DNA from: Protofrankia sp963555925
Lineage (GTDB): Bacteria > Actinomycetota > Actinomycetes > Frankiales > Frankiaceae
Direction: 5' to 3'
DNA: 64,000 bases
NCBI GenBank assembly: GCA_963555925.1
Contig: CAUVXJ010000044.1
Coordinates: forward strand, 1 to 64,000
Program-made: the position numbers and the translations under genes
Shown: in pieces, positions 8,489 through 17,116 of the stretch
Layout of the letters: the number at the start of each line of letters is the position of its first letter
How positions within the stretch are numbered: the first letter of the stretch is position 1
The notes under the pieces: generated by a model
Databases searched by the model: none
The model's input: the letters and a program-made list of their open reading frames with translations, nothing else
Told to the model about the DNA's origin: nothing

Positions 8489-10266
8489 TGGACCCGCACC
8501 TCGATGATGTCGCGGCCGTCCGCGTCGTACACGTGCGCCGCGCAGGCCATGCAGGGGTCGAACGAGTGCAGCGTTCGCAGCACCTCCAGCGGTCGCCGCG
8601 GGTCGAGCACGGGCGTGCCTACCAGGGCGGACTCGTAGGCGCCCGGGTTACCCCGCTCGTCGCGGGGGCTGGCGTTCCAGGTCGTGGGGACCACGGCCTG
8701 GTAGTTGCTGATCCGTTCGTTGGTGATGACGACCCAGTGCGACAACGAGCCTCGGGGTGCCTCGTGGAAGCCGACGCCGCGGGCCCGCCCGGTCGGCCAC
8801 GTCGAGGGATGCCACTTGCTGGTGTCCGCGATCGTCAGATCGCCCGAGCCGACGTTTTCCCGCAGCCGGTCGAGGAGTTCCAGCGAGTACTGCGCCATCA
8901 GCTTGGTCTCCAGACCGCGGGCCAGCACCCGCCCGAGTGTCGACATCAACGCCGTGGGCGGGAGATGGAGCCGGTCCAGCGCACCCTTTACCAGCGGCCG
9001 GATGCGGGCGTCACCCGAGGCGTAGCCGACCAGCATGCGGGCCAGCGGGCCGACCTCCACGGCGATTCCGTCGTAGCGCGGTGCCTTCAGCCACGAGTAC
9101 TTCCCGTCGACGTCGAGATGGGCGAAGGGTGGCTTGGGGCCGGTGTAGTCCGGGGTGGTCTGGCCCTTCCACGGAGCGAGTGCGGCGCTCGCGCCATGAC
9201 CGGCATTCTTGGCGCCCGCTTTGTTGCCAGCATTGGCGCCGCCGTTGTTGCCCACGTTGTCGTAGCGGAACCACGAGTGGGCGACGGACTCGGCTATCCG
9301 GGCCGGGTCGAACGGTTCGACCGACGACAGGTTCGCGTCCCGGATGATCCCGCCGGGAAACAGACCGCCTGCCTGCGGCCGGCCCTTGGGTTGCGGTGCC
9401 TGAGCGAAATCCCCGAACACCATGTACGAGCCCAACCCGGCGCCGTACCTCGTCCACTCGGGGTAGCCGGCGGCTATAGCGTACAGATCAGGCAGGAACA
9501 CCTTGTCGACGAAATCCAGCCCCCGCGTCAACAGTTGGGCGAGCTCCGCCAGCGTGTTGTCGTTGATCGCCTCCTGGCTCGTGAGGTCGATCGGGGACGC
9601 CATGCCGCCGACGACATAGGTCTGCGGATGCGGGTTCTTGCCGCCGAGAAGCGCATGAACCCTGACATATTCACGCTGGAAATCCAGCGCGTCAAGATAG
9701 TGACTGAATGCCAGCAGGTTCAGCTCCGGGCTCAGCCGATAGGCGGGATGACCCCAGTATCCGTTCGTGAACGGCCCGATGTTCCCGCTCGCCAGGAATG
9801 CCCCGAGCCGAGCCTGTACCGAGGCGAACAGCTTCGCCGTCGAGCGCGGATAGTCCGAGATCGACTGGGCGAGCGAGGCGGTACGCGCGGGGTCGGCCTT
9901 CAGCGCCGCGGTCGGGTCGATCCAGTCCAGCGCCTGCAGGTGGTAGAAGTGCACGACATGATCGTGGACGAACAACGCCGCGGCGATGATCTCACGCAGC
10001 AGCCGGGCGTTGCGCGGCGGGACCGCGCCGACGGCGTCCTCGACGGCCCGCACCGAGGCCAGCGCGTGCACGGTGGTGCAGACACCGCAGATCCGCTGTG
10101 CGAACAGCCAGGCGTCCCGCGGGTCCCGGCCTTCGACGATCGTCTCGATGCCGCGCCACATCGTCGAGGACGCGTACGCCTCGGTGACCCGGCCGGAGTC
10201 CACCTGCACCTCGACCCGCAGATGACCCTCGATCCGGGTCACCGGGTCGATCACCAGCCGGCTCAT
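8485..10266 (-). CDS. hupL: [NiFe] uptake hydrogenase large subunit
   Basis: A 593-aa group 1 [NiFe] hydrogenase catalytic subunit. The four nickel-iron ligands are present: RICGVC (Cys60, Cys63) and DPCMAC (Cys572, Cys575). The mature end is at His578; the 15 residues after it form the tail removed by HupD. An Asn/Gly/Ala/Lys/His-rich low-complexity insert lies at about residues 336-360, which may be a surface loop. The start ATG overlaps the hupS stop by four bases (ATGA), and the stop overlaps the cytochrome start. The enzyme oxidises H2, which in nitrogen-fixing actinobacteria recovers hydrogen made by nitrogenase. Confidence 0.96.
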   Translation of the reverse strand: MSRLVIDPVTRIEGHLRVEVQVDSGRVTEAYASSTMWRGIETIVEGRDPRDAWLFAQRICGVCTTVHALASVRAVEDAVGAVPPRNARLLREIIAAALFVHDHVVHFYHLQALDWIDPTAALKADPARTASLAQSISDYPRSTAKLFASVQARLGAFLASGNIGPFTNGYWGHPAYRLSPELNLLAFSHYLDALDFQREYVRVHALLGGKNPHPQTYVVGGMASPIDLTSQEAINDNTLAELAQLLTRGLDFVDKVFLPDLYAIAAGYPEWTRYGAGLGSYMVFGDFAQAPQPKGRPQAGGLFPGGIIRDANLSSVEPFDPARIAESVAHSWFRYDNVGNNGGANAGNKAGAKNAGHGASAALAPWKGQTTPDYTGPKPPFAHLDVDGKYSWLKAPRYDGIAVEVGPLARMLVGYASGDARIRPLVKGALDRLHLPPTALMSTLGRVLARGLETKLMAQYSLELLDRLRENVGSGDLTIADTSKWHPSTWPTGRARGVGFHEAPRGSLSHWVVITNERISNYQAVVPTTWNASPRDERGNPGAYESALVGTPVLDPRRPLEVLRTLHSFDPCMACAAHVYDADGRDIIEVRVQ

Positions 10267-11501
10267 GTCGCCTGACCGCCTTTACCGTCGGCATCGGGTT
10301 CAGCGGCAACCGCTGCGTCCGAAACATCCTCGGCTGGGCTGGCTGGGCTGGCTGGGCTGCCCGCACGGGCCGCGGCCACCCGATGTTGGATGACCTTTCC
10401 GACGCCGTGCGCCGCGAAGCCGGTCGCGGTCGCCGCGAGAACACCCAGACCGATCCTGTCGGCGGTGAGGCTGAAGTCCCGGGTCGCCACATGCGGGAGC
10501 CGGTCGTAAAAGGGCGACATCGTGTCCCAAAAGCCGGGCTCGGAACATCCCACGCAGCCGTGCCCGGCCGCCACCGGCCAGGACGTGCCGCCGTTGTAAC
10601 GGACACTGGGACAGTTGTGGAACGTGCTCGGCCCCTTGCAGCCGAGTCGGTACAGACACCAGCCCTTACGGTGACCCTCGTCGCCCCATTCCCGGGCGAA
10701 CTGGCCCGCGTCGAAGTGGCCGCGACGCGCGCAGGTGTCGTGGATGCGTTCCCCGTAGGCGAACAGCGGGCGGCCGAAACCGTCCCGGGCCGGGAACGCA
10801 CCGAAGGTCAGATAGTGGACGATCGTAGCGGTGAGGTTGTCGGCGTTGACCGGGCAGCCGGGCAGGTTGACGACCTCGACCCCGCCGACGACGTCCTCCA
10901 CACGGACCGCGCCCGTCGGGTTCGGGCCGGCGGCGGGGATCCCGCCGAACGCCGAGCAGGTGCCGACGTTGATGATCCCGGCCGCGCCACGCACGCAGCT
11001 GTTCAGTATCTCCTCGGCCGATCGGCCCCCGATCGTGCACGACCCCGGGATGCCGAGCGGCACCGAGCCCTCGACGACGACGAGATGCCCGCCCCGCGCC
11101 ACCGCCTTGTCGCGGGCGTCCTCGGCGTCGACGCCGGCAGCCGCCATTACGGTCTCGTGATAATCGAGCGAGATCATCCCCAGGATGAGATCCGCGACGG
11201 ACGGATTGCGCGAGCGCAGAAACGCCTCGCTGTCACCGGCGCAGTCCTGGAACTCCAGCCACACGACGGCGGGGCGGCCGACCCTGTCCAGCGCGGCGGC
11301 GACCCGGGGAGCGAACTGGGGCGGCAGGGCGAGGGTGGCGACCACCCCCGCGCAGAACTTCAGGATCGACCGCCGCTGCACCCCGGCCTCGGTGAGCCGC
11401 GCGGCCAGCGAACCGCCCGACCCCCCGCCCCAGACCTCGTCGCCCGGTGGTGACGTTCCGTGTGCCTCGCCCGCCGCAACCGCCCCATAGCTGCCGTTCA
11501 T
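10263..11501 (-). CDS. hupS: [NiFe] uptake hydrogenase small subunit, Tat-exported, CxxD proximal motif
   Basis: A 412-aa FeS subunit. The start ATG at 11501 has a strong gggagg site. A twin-arginine signal RRSILKF (Arg43-Arg44) follows an unusually long, Gly/Ser-rich n-region. Where standard small subunits have CTCC or CTGC, this one reads C-A-G-D (Cys87, Asp90). So Asp replaces one Cys ligand of the proximal [4Fe-4S] cluster, and the extra Cys of Knallgas-type O2-tolerant enzymes is absent. A 3Cys-1Asp proximal cluster is established for the actinobacterial-type hydrogenase of Ralstonia eutropha. Later FeS motifs are present: GTCSAFGG, LPGCPVN, and the HDTC...CLYRLGC...HNC...CVGC series. 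The C-terminus keeps a hydrophobic helix and ends in Ser-Pro-Ala repeats. Confidence 0.95.
   Translation of the reverse strand: MNGSYGAVAAGEAHGTSPPGDEVWGGGSGGSLAARLTEAGVQRRSILKFCAGVVATLALPPQFAPRVAAALDRVGRPAVVWLEFQDCAGDSEAFLRSRNPSVADLILGMISLDYHETVMAAAGVDAEDARDKAVARGGHLVVVEGSVPLGIPGSCTIGGRSAEEILNSCVRGAAGIINVGTCSAFGGIPAAGPNPTGAVRVEDVVGGVEVVNLPGCPVNADNLTATIVHYLTFGAFPARDGFGRPLFAYGERIHDTCARRGHFDAGQFAREWGDEGHRKGWCLYRLGCKGPSTFHNCPSVRYNGGTSWPVAAGHGCVGCSEPGFWDTMSPFYDRLPHVATRDFSLTADRIGLGVLAATATGFAAHGVGKVIQHRVAAARAGSPASPASPAEDVSDAAVAAEPDADGKGGQAT
10332..10358. repeat. Three 9-bp tandem units in hupS
   Basis: Three exact copies of ggctgggct (plus-strand sense) encode Ser-Pro-Ala repeats near the C-terminus of HupS. 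They are in frame, so slippage would only change tail length. Confidence 0.85.
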
Positions 11502-11835
11502 GGCTTGCCTCCCACCGGGCTTCAACTGGATGTCGGGTGCCGCCGTGTTCGAATGCGCGTTCGCAGGCGTCACAACGCAGGCGCTGGTCGGCCAGCGGCC
11601 GCACGATCATGGTGCTCGTCGCATGGCCTGCGGCCGGCGGCCTTTAGAAATCTAGGCCGGGGCGTCACGGGATCTGAGCGGTCTGATCGATGACCGGGCC
11701 GAAAGCCACGCGATCATGGATCCTTTCGCGCGACCGGACGGGCCAGGAGGGTCGGGATTCACAGGTCTTCCCGGCCGCCCCGACGGGTCGCCGGACCCTT
11801 GTCCGCCGTGACGCACGGCAACAAGACTGACGGAC
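11502..11835. promoter_or_regulatory. Divergent promoter region between hupS and hypF
   Basis: This 334-bp region must hold the promoters of the leftward hup structural operon and the rightward hypFCDE operon. A short near-palindrome (tagaaatcta, 11645-11654) stands out from its GC-rich surroundings. I see no convincing sigma-70, sigma-54 or FNR/CRP consensus and cannot name the regulator. No gene is supported inside; the open frames here are shadows. Confidence 0.6.
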
Positions 11836-14331
11836 ATGAGCCGGCTCGACGACCGCTACAACCTCGCAGACCGAGCCGATCACGTAACGGACGCGGCTGC
11901 GGCCGAGCCGGCGCCGGGCGCGGTCCAAGGGCGGGTGGCCCACCGGCTCGAGGTCCACGGGACCGTGCAGGGAGTCGGCTTCCGTCCGTTCGTCTACCGC
12001 CTCGCGACCAGTCTCGGGCTGGATGGCTGGGTGCGCAACGACGACGGCCGGGTCGTGGTCGAGGCCGCCGGCCCGCCGCACGCGCTCGCCACCCTGGCGT
12101 CCCGGCTGCGAACCGACGCCCCTGCGCTGGCCCGGGTACGCGACGTCCACGTCACCGACCTGTCCGGCGGCATTGCGCGCCCGCGGCCGCGTTCGGGCTT
12201 CCGGGTCGCCACGTCGACGCACCGGTCAACCGCGTCAACCCCCGCCACCGGAGTCCGCGAGGTACCGGCCGACGTCGCCACCTGTCCGGCGTGCCTGGTC
12301 GAACTGTTCGACCCGGCCGACCGCCGGCACCGGTACCCCTTTGTCAACTGCACCGACTGCGGACCCAGGGCCACGATCGTCGACACCCTCCCCTACGACC
12401 GCGCGCGGACGACGATGAGCGCGTTCCCCATGTGCGGCGACTGCGCGCGCGAGTACGCAGATCCGGCGGACCGGCGGTTGCATGCCGAGCCGATCGCGTG
12501 TCCCCGATGCGGCCCCCGGCTCGCCTGGTGGGCGCCCCCGCAGCCCGCTCCGGCAAGCGGTGTGGATTCGCTGGCCGCGGCGGTGACGATGATCGACAGT
12601 GGCGGCACCGTGGCGCTCAAGGGACTCGGCGGCTATCAGCTCGTCTGCGACGCGACCAACGACGAGGCGGTCGCCCGGTTGCGGACCCGCAAGCACCGCC
12701 CCACCAAGCCGTTCGCGGTCATGGTGGCCAGTCTGGACGCGGCGCGGATGCTGGCCCACATCGACGCTGTCGAGGCGGGCCTGTTGACATCAGCCGCGCG
12801 GCCGGTGGTCCTGCTCCGGCCGGCAGGCGACAGCACTATCGCGGCCGCGGTCGGGCCGGGCGCCGGGCGGCTCGGGCTGTTCCTGCCCGCCACGCCCCTG
12901 CACCACCTGCTCCTCGCCGACCTGGGCAGACCACTCGTCGTCACCAGCGGGAACGTCTCGGGCGAACCGATCGCGATCGACGACGACGACGCCCGGAACC
13001 GCCTCGCCGCGGTGGCCGACGGGTTTCTCAGCCACGACCGGGCCATCCGCTCCCACTACGATGACTCGGTCGTCCACGTCGTCGCGGGGCGCGGATCGAT
13101 GATTCGGCGCGCTCGTGGTTACTCACCGCAACCACTGCGCCTCCCCATCGGGGCCGGCGAGCCATTGCTCGCCGTCGGTGCGCAGCTCAAGCACACCTTC
13201 ACCCTGGCCGAAGGGACGACCGCGGTCGTCGGGCCGCACACGGGCGAGCTCTCCCAGCAGCCCACGATGGTGGCGTTCGAGCGCAACCTGGCGCACCTGT
13301 GTGCGATGACCGGCATCGCCCCGCGCATCATCGTCCACGACCCGCATCCCGGCTACCTTTCCACCGGCTACGCGCTGGCACACGGTGCGGGCCGGCGGAT
13401 CGCGGTGGCGCATCACCATGCGCACGTGGCGTCCTGCGCCGCCGAACACGCCGTCACCGGCCCGTTCATCGGTGTCGCCTACGACGGCCTGGGCCTGGGC
13501 GATGACGGCACGCTGTGGGGCGGCGAGGTGCTGGTCGCCGACCTCGTCTCCTATCGGCGGGTGGCACGGTTCGGCCGGGCGCCGTTGCCCGGCGGTGCCG
13601 CCGCGCTGCGCCGTCCCGCCCGGGTGGCGCTGGGCTACCTGTTCGGCCTGGAACCGGTCACGGAACCACTCACCGAACCGCTCACCGAACCGGTCACGGA
13701 CGACTCCGGCAACAAGCGGTCCCGCGCAGCCGACCTGGAGCTCGCCGCGCCGTTCCTGGACCGGCTGAACGACCGCGAGGTGTCCGTGGTCTCCCGGATG
13801 ATCGCGCGCGGCGTCAACTGCCCGGTCGCCTCCAGCGCGGGTCGGCTGTTCGACGCCGCAGCCGCGCTGCTCGGCCTGTGTGACGAGGTCACCTACGAAG
13901 GTGAGGCCGCCGCCGCCCTGGAAGCCGCCGCGCTCGAAGCCCCAGCCGGTGTGCCCAGCGGTGACGTCGAGTTGCCGTGGCGGATCGTCCGCCATACCGG
14001 TCTGCTCGTCTACGACCCGCGCCCGACGTTGCGGGCCCTGTTGGAGGGACTGCACAGCCATGTCGCCGTCGGCGTCCTCGCCGCGCGGTTCCACGCCACG
14101 ATCGTCGCGGTCACCGTCGCCCTGTGCACCGACATCGCGCGGCGCCACCGGTTGCGGACGGTCTGCCTGTCCGGCGGGGTGCTGCACAACCAGCTGCTTG
14201 CCGGGGCTCTCCCCCCCGCGCTGGCGGGCGCCGGCCTCACCCCGCTGCTCAACGAACAGGTCCCGGCGGGCGACGGCGGCGTGAGCTACGGGCAGGCCGC
14301 GGTGGCCGCCGCCCGGCTGAGGGAGGACTGA
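11836..14331 (+). CDS. hypF: HypF, carbamoyltransferase for hydrogenase cyanide ligand synthesis
   Basis: An 831-aa HypF with all the usual parts in order. These are an acylphosphatase-like domain (VQGVGFRPF near residue 45), zinc-finger Cys pairs (CPAC, CTDC, CGDC, CPRC), a YrdC-like domain beginning around KGLGGYQLVCDA, and a Kae1-like carbamoyltransferase domain with the HHHAHVASCAAEH metal motif. HypF moves the carbamoyl group of carbamoyl phosphate to the C-terminal Cys of HypE, which becomes the cyanide ligands of the active site. A Glu-Pro-x-Thr repeat (13651-13698) interrupts the Kae1 part. It begins the rightward maturation operon; the ribosome site at 11836 is weak. Confidence 0.95.
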   Translation: MSRLDDRYNLADRADHVTDAAAAEPAPGAVQGRVAHRLEVHGTVQGVGFRPFVYRLATSLGLDGWVRNDDGRVVVEAAGPPHALATLASRLRTDAPALARVRDVHVTDLSGGIARPRPRSGFRVATSTHRSTASTPATGVREVPADVATCPACLVELFDPADRRHRYPFVNCTDCGPRATIVDTLPYDRARTTMSAFPMCGDCAREYADPADRRLHAEPIACPRCGPRLAWWAPPQPAPASGVDSLAAAVTMIDSGGTVALKGLGGYQLVCDATNDEAVARLRTRKHRPTKPFAVMVASLDAARMLAHIDAVEAGLLTSAARPVVLLRPAGDSTIAAAVGPGAGRLGLFLPATPLHHLLLADLGRPLVVTSGNVSGEPIAIDDDDARNRLAAVADGFLSHDRAIRSHYDDSVVHVVAGRGSMIRRARGYSPQPLRLPIGAGEPLLAVGAQLKHTFTLAEGTTAVVGPHTGELSQQPTMVAFERNLAHLCAMTGIAPRIIVHDPHPGYLSTGYALAHGAGRRIAVAHHHAHVASCAAEHAVTGPFIGVAYDGLGLGDDGTLWGGEVLVADLVSYRRVARFGRAPLPGGAAALRRPARVALGYLFGLEPVTEPLTEPLTEPVTDDSGNKRSRAADLELAAPFLDRLNDREVSVVSRMIARGVNCPVASSAGRLFDAAAALLGLCDEVTYEGEAAAALEAAALEAPAGVPSGDVELPWRIVRHTGLLVYDPRPTLRALLEGLHSHVAVGVLAARFHATIVAVTVALCTDIARRHRLRTVCLSGGVLHNQLLAGALPPALAGAGLTPLLNEQVPAGDGGVSYGQAAVAAARLRED
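13651..13698 (+). repeat. Four 12-bp tandem units in hypF
   Basis: The imperfect 12-base unit gaaccggtcacg / gaaccactcacc repeats four times and encodes EPVT-EPLT-EPLT-EPVT inside the carbamoyltransferase part of HypF, probably a surface loop. Confidence 0.85.
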
Positions 14332-14336
14332 GCCCG

Positions 14337-14609
14337 GTGTGTCTCGGGGTGCCCGGCCGCGTCGTGACGACGACCGATGTCGCCGGCCTGCTCATGGGCA
14401 CGGTCGACTTCGGCGGCGTGACCCGCGAGGTCTGTCTCGGCTACGTCCCCCAGGCGCGGGTGGATGACTACGTCATCGTCCATGTCGGCTTCGCCATCAG
14501 CCTCGTGGACGAGGCCGAAGCCCACCGCACGCTTGCGATCCTGCGCTCGATGGGGGCACTCGACGAGGAGCTGGGAGCCGACGGGCAGCTGGGAGCCGAA
14601 CAGCGATGA
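14337..14609 (+). CDS. hypC: HypC, hydrogenase assembly chaperone
   Basis: A 90-aa HypC/HupF-family chaperone beginning (M)CLGVPGRV; Cys2 is the essential residue that binds the Fe(CN)2CO unit with HypD and later the immature large subunit. I chose GTG at 14337, five bases after the hypF stop, because it puts Cys at position 2 and follows a gggagg site inside the end of hypF. The stop overlaps the hypD start (ATGA). The tail after residue 75 is Gly/Leu/Glu-rich. Confidence 0.93.
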   Translation: MCLGVPGRVVTTTDVAGLLMGTVDFGGVTREVCLGYVPQARVDDYVIVHVGFAISLVDEAEAHRTLAILRSMGALDEELGADGQLGAEQR

Positions 14610-15790
14610 GGTACCTCGACGAGTACCGCGACCCGACGCTTGCGCGGGGGCTACTCGCGGCGATCCACACGGTGACGTCGAAACCCTGGACCCTGATGGA
14701 GGTGTGCGGAGGCCAGACCCACACGATCGTCCGCCAGGGCATCGACGAGCTGCTACCCGCCGGGATCCGGATGATCCACGGGCCTGGTTGTCCCGTCTGC
14801 GTGACGCCACTGGAACTCATCGACAAGGCGCTGGCCATCGCAGGGCGTCCCGAGGTCATCCTCACCTCCTACGGCGACATGCTCAGGGTCCCCGGGACGA
14901 GCACCGACCTGCTGGCGATGCGCGCCCGCGGCAGCGACGTCCGCGTCGTCTACTCGCCGCTGGACGCCGTGCGCATCGCCGTCGAGCACCCCGACCGCGA
15001 GGTGGTCTTCTTCGCCGTCGGATTCGAGACGACAGCGCCGGCGAACGCCATGGCCGTGCTGCGCGCCCACGCGCTCGGCCTGCCCAACTTCAGCGTTCTG
15101 GTCAGCCACGTGCTCGTCCCACCGGCGATGACCACGCTGCTGGACGCGCCGGACTGCCAGGTGCAGGCGTTCCTGGCCGCCGGTCACGTCTGTGCGGTCA
15201 TGGGATGGACGCAGTACGAGCCGCTGTCGGAGCGCTACCGCGTCCCGATCGTGGTGACCGGGTTCGAGCCGCTCGACATCCTGGAAGGCATCCTCATGGC
15301 CGTACGCCAGCTCGAAGAAGGCCGCGCGGAGGTCGAGAACCAGTACGTCCGCGCCGTGCACCGGGCCGGGAACATCGCGGCGCAGGACGCCATCCGGCGT
15401 GTGTTCACAGTTCGTGACCGGATGTGGCGGGGTATCGGCACGATCCCGATGAGCGGGTTCGCGTTCACCGACGAGTTCACCGACTACGACGCCGAGACGC
15501 GCTTCGCCGTGGCCGGGTTGACCACCCGGGAACATCCGGCCTGCATCGCCGGAAACATTCTCACCGGGACGCGCCTACCCACCGACTGCGCGGCGTACGG
15601 CACCGTGTGCACGCCGCGGACGCCGCTGGGCGCACCGATGGTGTCGACCGAGGGGACCTGCGCTGCCTTCCACAATGCCGGCCGAACGCAGACCGGCCGA
15701 ACGCAGACCGGCCGAACGCAGACCGGCCGAACGCAGACCGGCCGCACGCAGACCGGGGCGCTGTCGACGACGGTCGCGAGCTCGTCGTGA
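14606..15790 (+). CDS. hypD: HypD, iron-sulfur scaffold for Fe(CN)2CO assembly
   Basis: A 394-aa HypD with the substrate-binding Cys34 in MEVCGGQTH, the GPGCPVC pair (Cys62, Cys65) and C-terminal [4Fe-4S] ligands in the PACIAGNILTG and STEGTCAAF regions. It holds the iron while cyanide from HypE is attached. Family members usually end shortly after the TCAA motif. Here a tail of about 35 residues carries five Gly-Arg-Thr-Gln-Thr repeats and a Ser-rich end. It overlaps hypC by four bases, and its stop overlaps the GTG of hypE. Confidence 0.95.
   Translation: MRYLDEYRDPTLARGLLAAIHTVTSKPWTLMEVCGGQTHTIVRQGIDELLPAGIRMIHGPGCPVCVTPLELIDKALAIAGRPEVILTSYGDMLRVPGTSTDLLAMRARGSDVRVVYSPLDAVRIAVEHPDREVVFFAVGFETTAPANAMAVLRAHALGLPNFSVLVSHVLVPPAMTTLLDAPDCQVQAFLAAGHVCAVMGWTQYEPLSERYRVPIVVTGFEPLDILEGILMAVRQLEEGRAEVENQYVRAVHRAGNIAAQDAIRRVFTVRDRMWRGIGTIPMSGFAFTDEFTDYDAETRFAVAGLTTREHPACIAGNILTGTRLPTDCAAYGTVCTPRTPLGAPMVSTEGTCAAFHNAGRTQTGRTQTGRTQTGRTQTGRTQTGALSTTVASSS
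15680..15754 (+). repeat. Five 15-bp tandem units in hypD
   Basis: Four exact copies of ggccgaacgcagacc and a fifth with one change (cgc for cga) encode GRTQT five times at the HypD C-terminus. This is the clearest in-frame minisatellite in the window. It lies beyond the last FeS ligand, so copy number may vary without loss of function. Confidence 0.95.
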
Positions 15791-16875
15791 CCGCCACTGA
15801 CCTGACCAGCACCGACCTGACGGGCGCCAGCTGTCCGTTGCCACTGACGGAGACCGAGAGGGTCATGCTCGGTCACGGCAGCGGCGGGCAACTGTCCGCG
15901 GAGCTCCTGCGCGACGTCCTCCTACCGGCCCTCGGCGCAGGCACCGGCACCGGCACAACGCACGGCGTCCCCGAGGACGCGGCCCTGCTTGACATCGACG
16001 GCACCCCCGTGGTGATGAGCACCGACTCCTTCGTGGTGAGCCCGGTCTTCTTCCCCGGCGGCGACATCGGCTCACTCGCCGTGCACGGCACCGTGAACGA
16101 CCTGGCGATGATGGGCGCCACCCCGCTGGCCCTGGCCGTCGCCTACGTCATCGAGGAGGGCTTCGCCCTGGCGGACCTGCGGCGGGTGACTGCCTCGCTC
16201 GGCGCGGCCGCGGCTGCCGTGGGCGTCCCGGTCGTCACCGGGGACACCAAGGTCGTGGGTCGCGGCGCCGCGGACGGGATCTTCGTGACGACCACCGGCA
16301 TCGGTCGCCGCCTGCCCGGCGCACGGGTGTCAGCCGGGTTCGCGCGATCCGGGGACGTCGTCGTCCTGTCCGGTCCCATCGGCGCCCACGGCAGCGCCAT
16401 CCTGAGTGCGCGCGAAGGTCTCGGCTTCGAGTCCGACATCGCCTCCGACAGCCGTCCCCTGCACCGCCTGGTCACGGCGATGGTGGCCAGCGGCGGTCGG
16501 GGGATTCACGCGATGCGCGACCCCACCCGCGGCGGCGTGGCATCGGCGCTGAACGAGATCGCCGCGGCGTCCCGGGTCGGAATCGAGATCGCGGAGAACG
16601 CCGTACCCGTCCCGCCCATGGTCGCCGCCGCATGCGACCTGTTCGGCCTGGACCCGCTGCATGTCGCCAACGAAGGATGTCTCGTCGCCGTCATCGCGCC
16701 CGATGTCGCCGACGCCGTCCTGACCGCGATGCGCTCCCTGCCCGAGGGCCGGCACGCCACTCGCCTCGGCGAGGTCGTCGCCACCCATCCCGGTCGGGTC
16801 GTCATGCGCACCCTGCTGGGCGGCACCCGCATCGTCGACATGCTGATCGGCGAACAACTCCCCCGCATCTGCTGA
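15787..16875 (+). CDS. hypE: HypE, carbamoyl dehydratase
   Basis: A 362-aa HypE of the PurM/ThiL fold. It ends PRIC; the C-terminal Cys receives the carbamoyl group from HypF and is dehydrated to thiocyanate using ATP. Near the N-terminus the MLGHGSGGQLS and DSFVVSPVFFPGGDIG motifs are present, and later TGDTKVVGRG and DPTRGGVA. The GTG start overlaps the hypD stop (GTGA). The first 20 or so residues before LTETERVMLGHG are a Thr/Asp-rich extension. A hairpin follows the stop codon. Confidence 0.95.
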   Translation: MTATDLTSTDLTGASCPLPLTETERVMLGHGSGGQLSAELLRDVLLPALGAGTGTGTTHGVPEDAALLDIDGTPVVMSTDSFVVSPVFFPGGDIGSLAVHGTVNDLAMMGATPLALAVAYVIEEGFALADLRRVTASLGAAAAAVGVPVVTGDTKVVGRGAADGIFVTTTGIGRRLPGARVSAGFARSGDVVVLSGPIGAHGSAILSAREGLGFESDIASDSRPLHRLVTAMVASGGRGIHAMRDPTRGGVASALNEIAAASRVGIEIAENAVPVPPMVAAACDLFGLDPLHVANEGCLVAVIAPDVADAVLTAMRSLPEGRHATRLGEVVATHPGRVVMRTLLGGTRIVDMLIGEQLPRIC

Positions 16876-16884
16876 GTGGTAGCC

Positions 16885-16900
16885 GCCGGCAGACGCCGGC
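16885..16900 (+). terminator. Hairpin after hypE
   Basis: Ten bases after the hypE stop, gccggc-agac-gccggc forms a 6-bp GC stem with a 4-base loop, followed by cgaattt. There is no long U-tract, so termination would be weak or actinobacterial in style. Confidence 0.4.
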
Positions 16901-17116
16901 CGAATTTCCAGCGATGAGCATCAGGCCGGCTTGGTACCTTATAATCATATATATCACTCTTTGCCACCTGCCCTCATCGGTACTGATCGCTGATATCCGT
17001 GGGCGTGGCCGGAACGGATGGTTCCCCGGTAAAGTCGTCCGGCAAGGACAAAGCGGAATAGCGGTTGTCGGGCGTGTAGCGAACCGGGAAACCACGGATG
17101 TCCAGGGGAGGACTTT

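Noticed and set aside
11641..11656. FNR or CRP operator between hupS and hypF
   Set aside because: The short tagaaatcta palindrome does not match TTGAT-N4-ATCAA or TGTGA-N6-TCACA.
15680..15754. CRISPR array
   Set aside because: The 15-bp units are directly adjacent with no spacers and are in frame within hypD. No cas gene is present in the window.
15575..15891. Open frames opposite the hypD repeats
   Set aside because: Their regular composition arises from the 15-bp tandem repeat itself.
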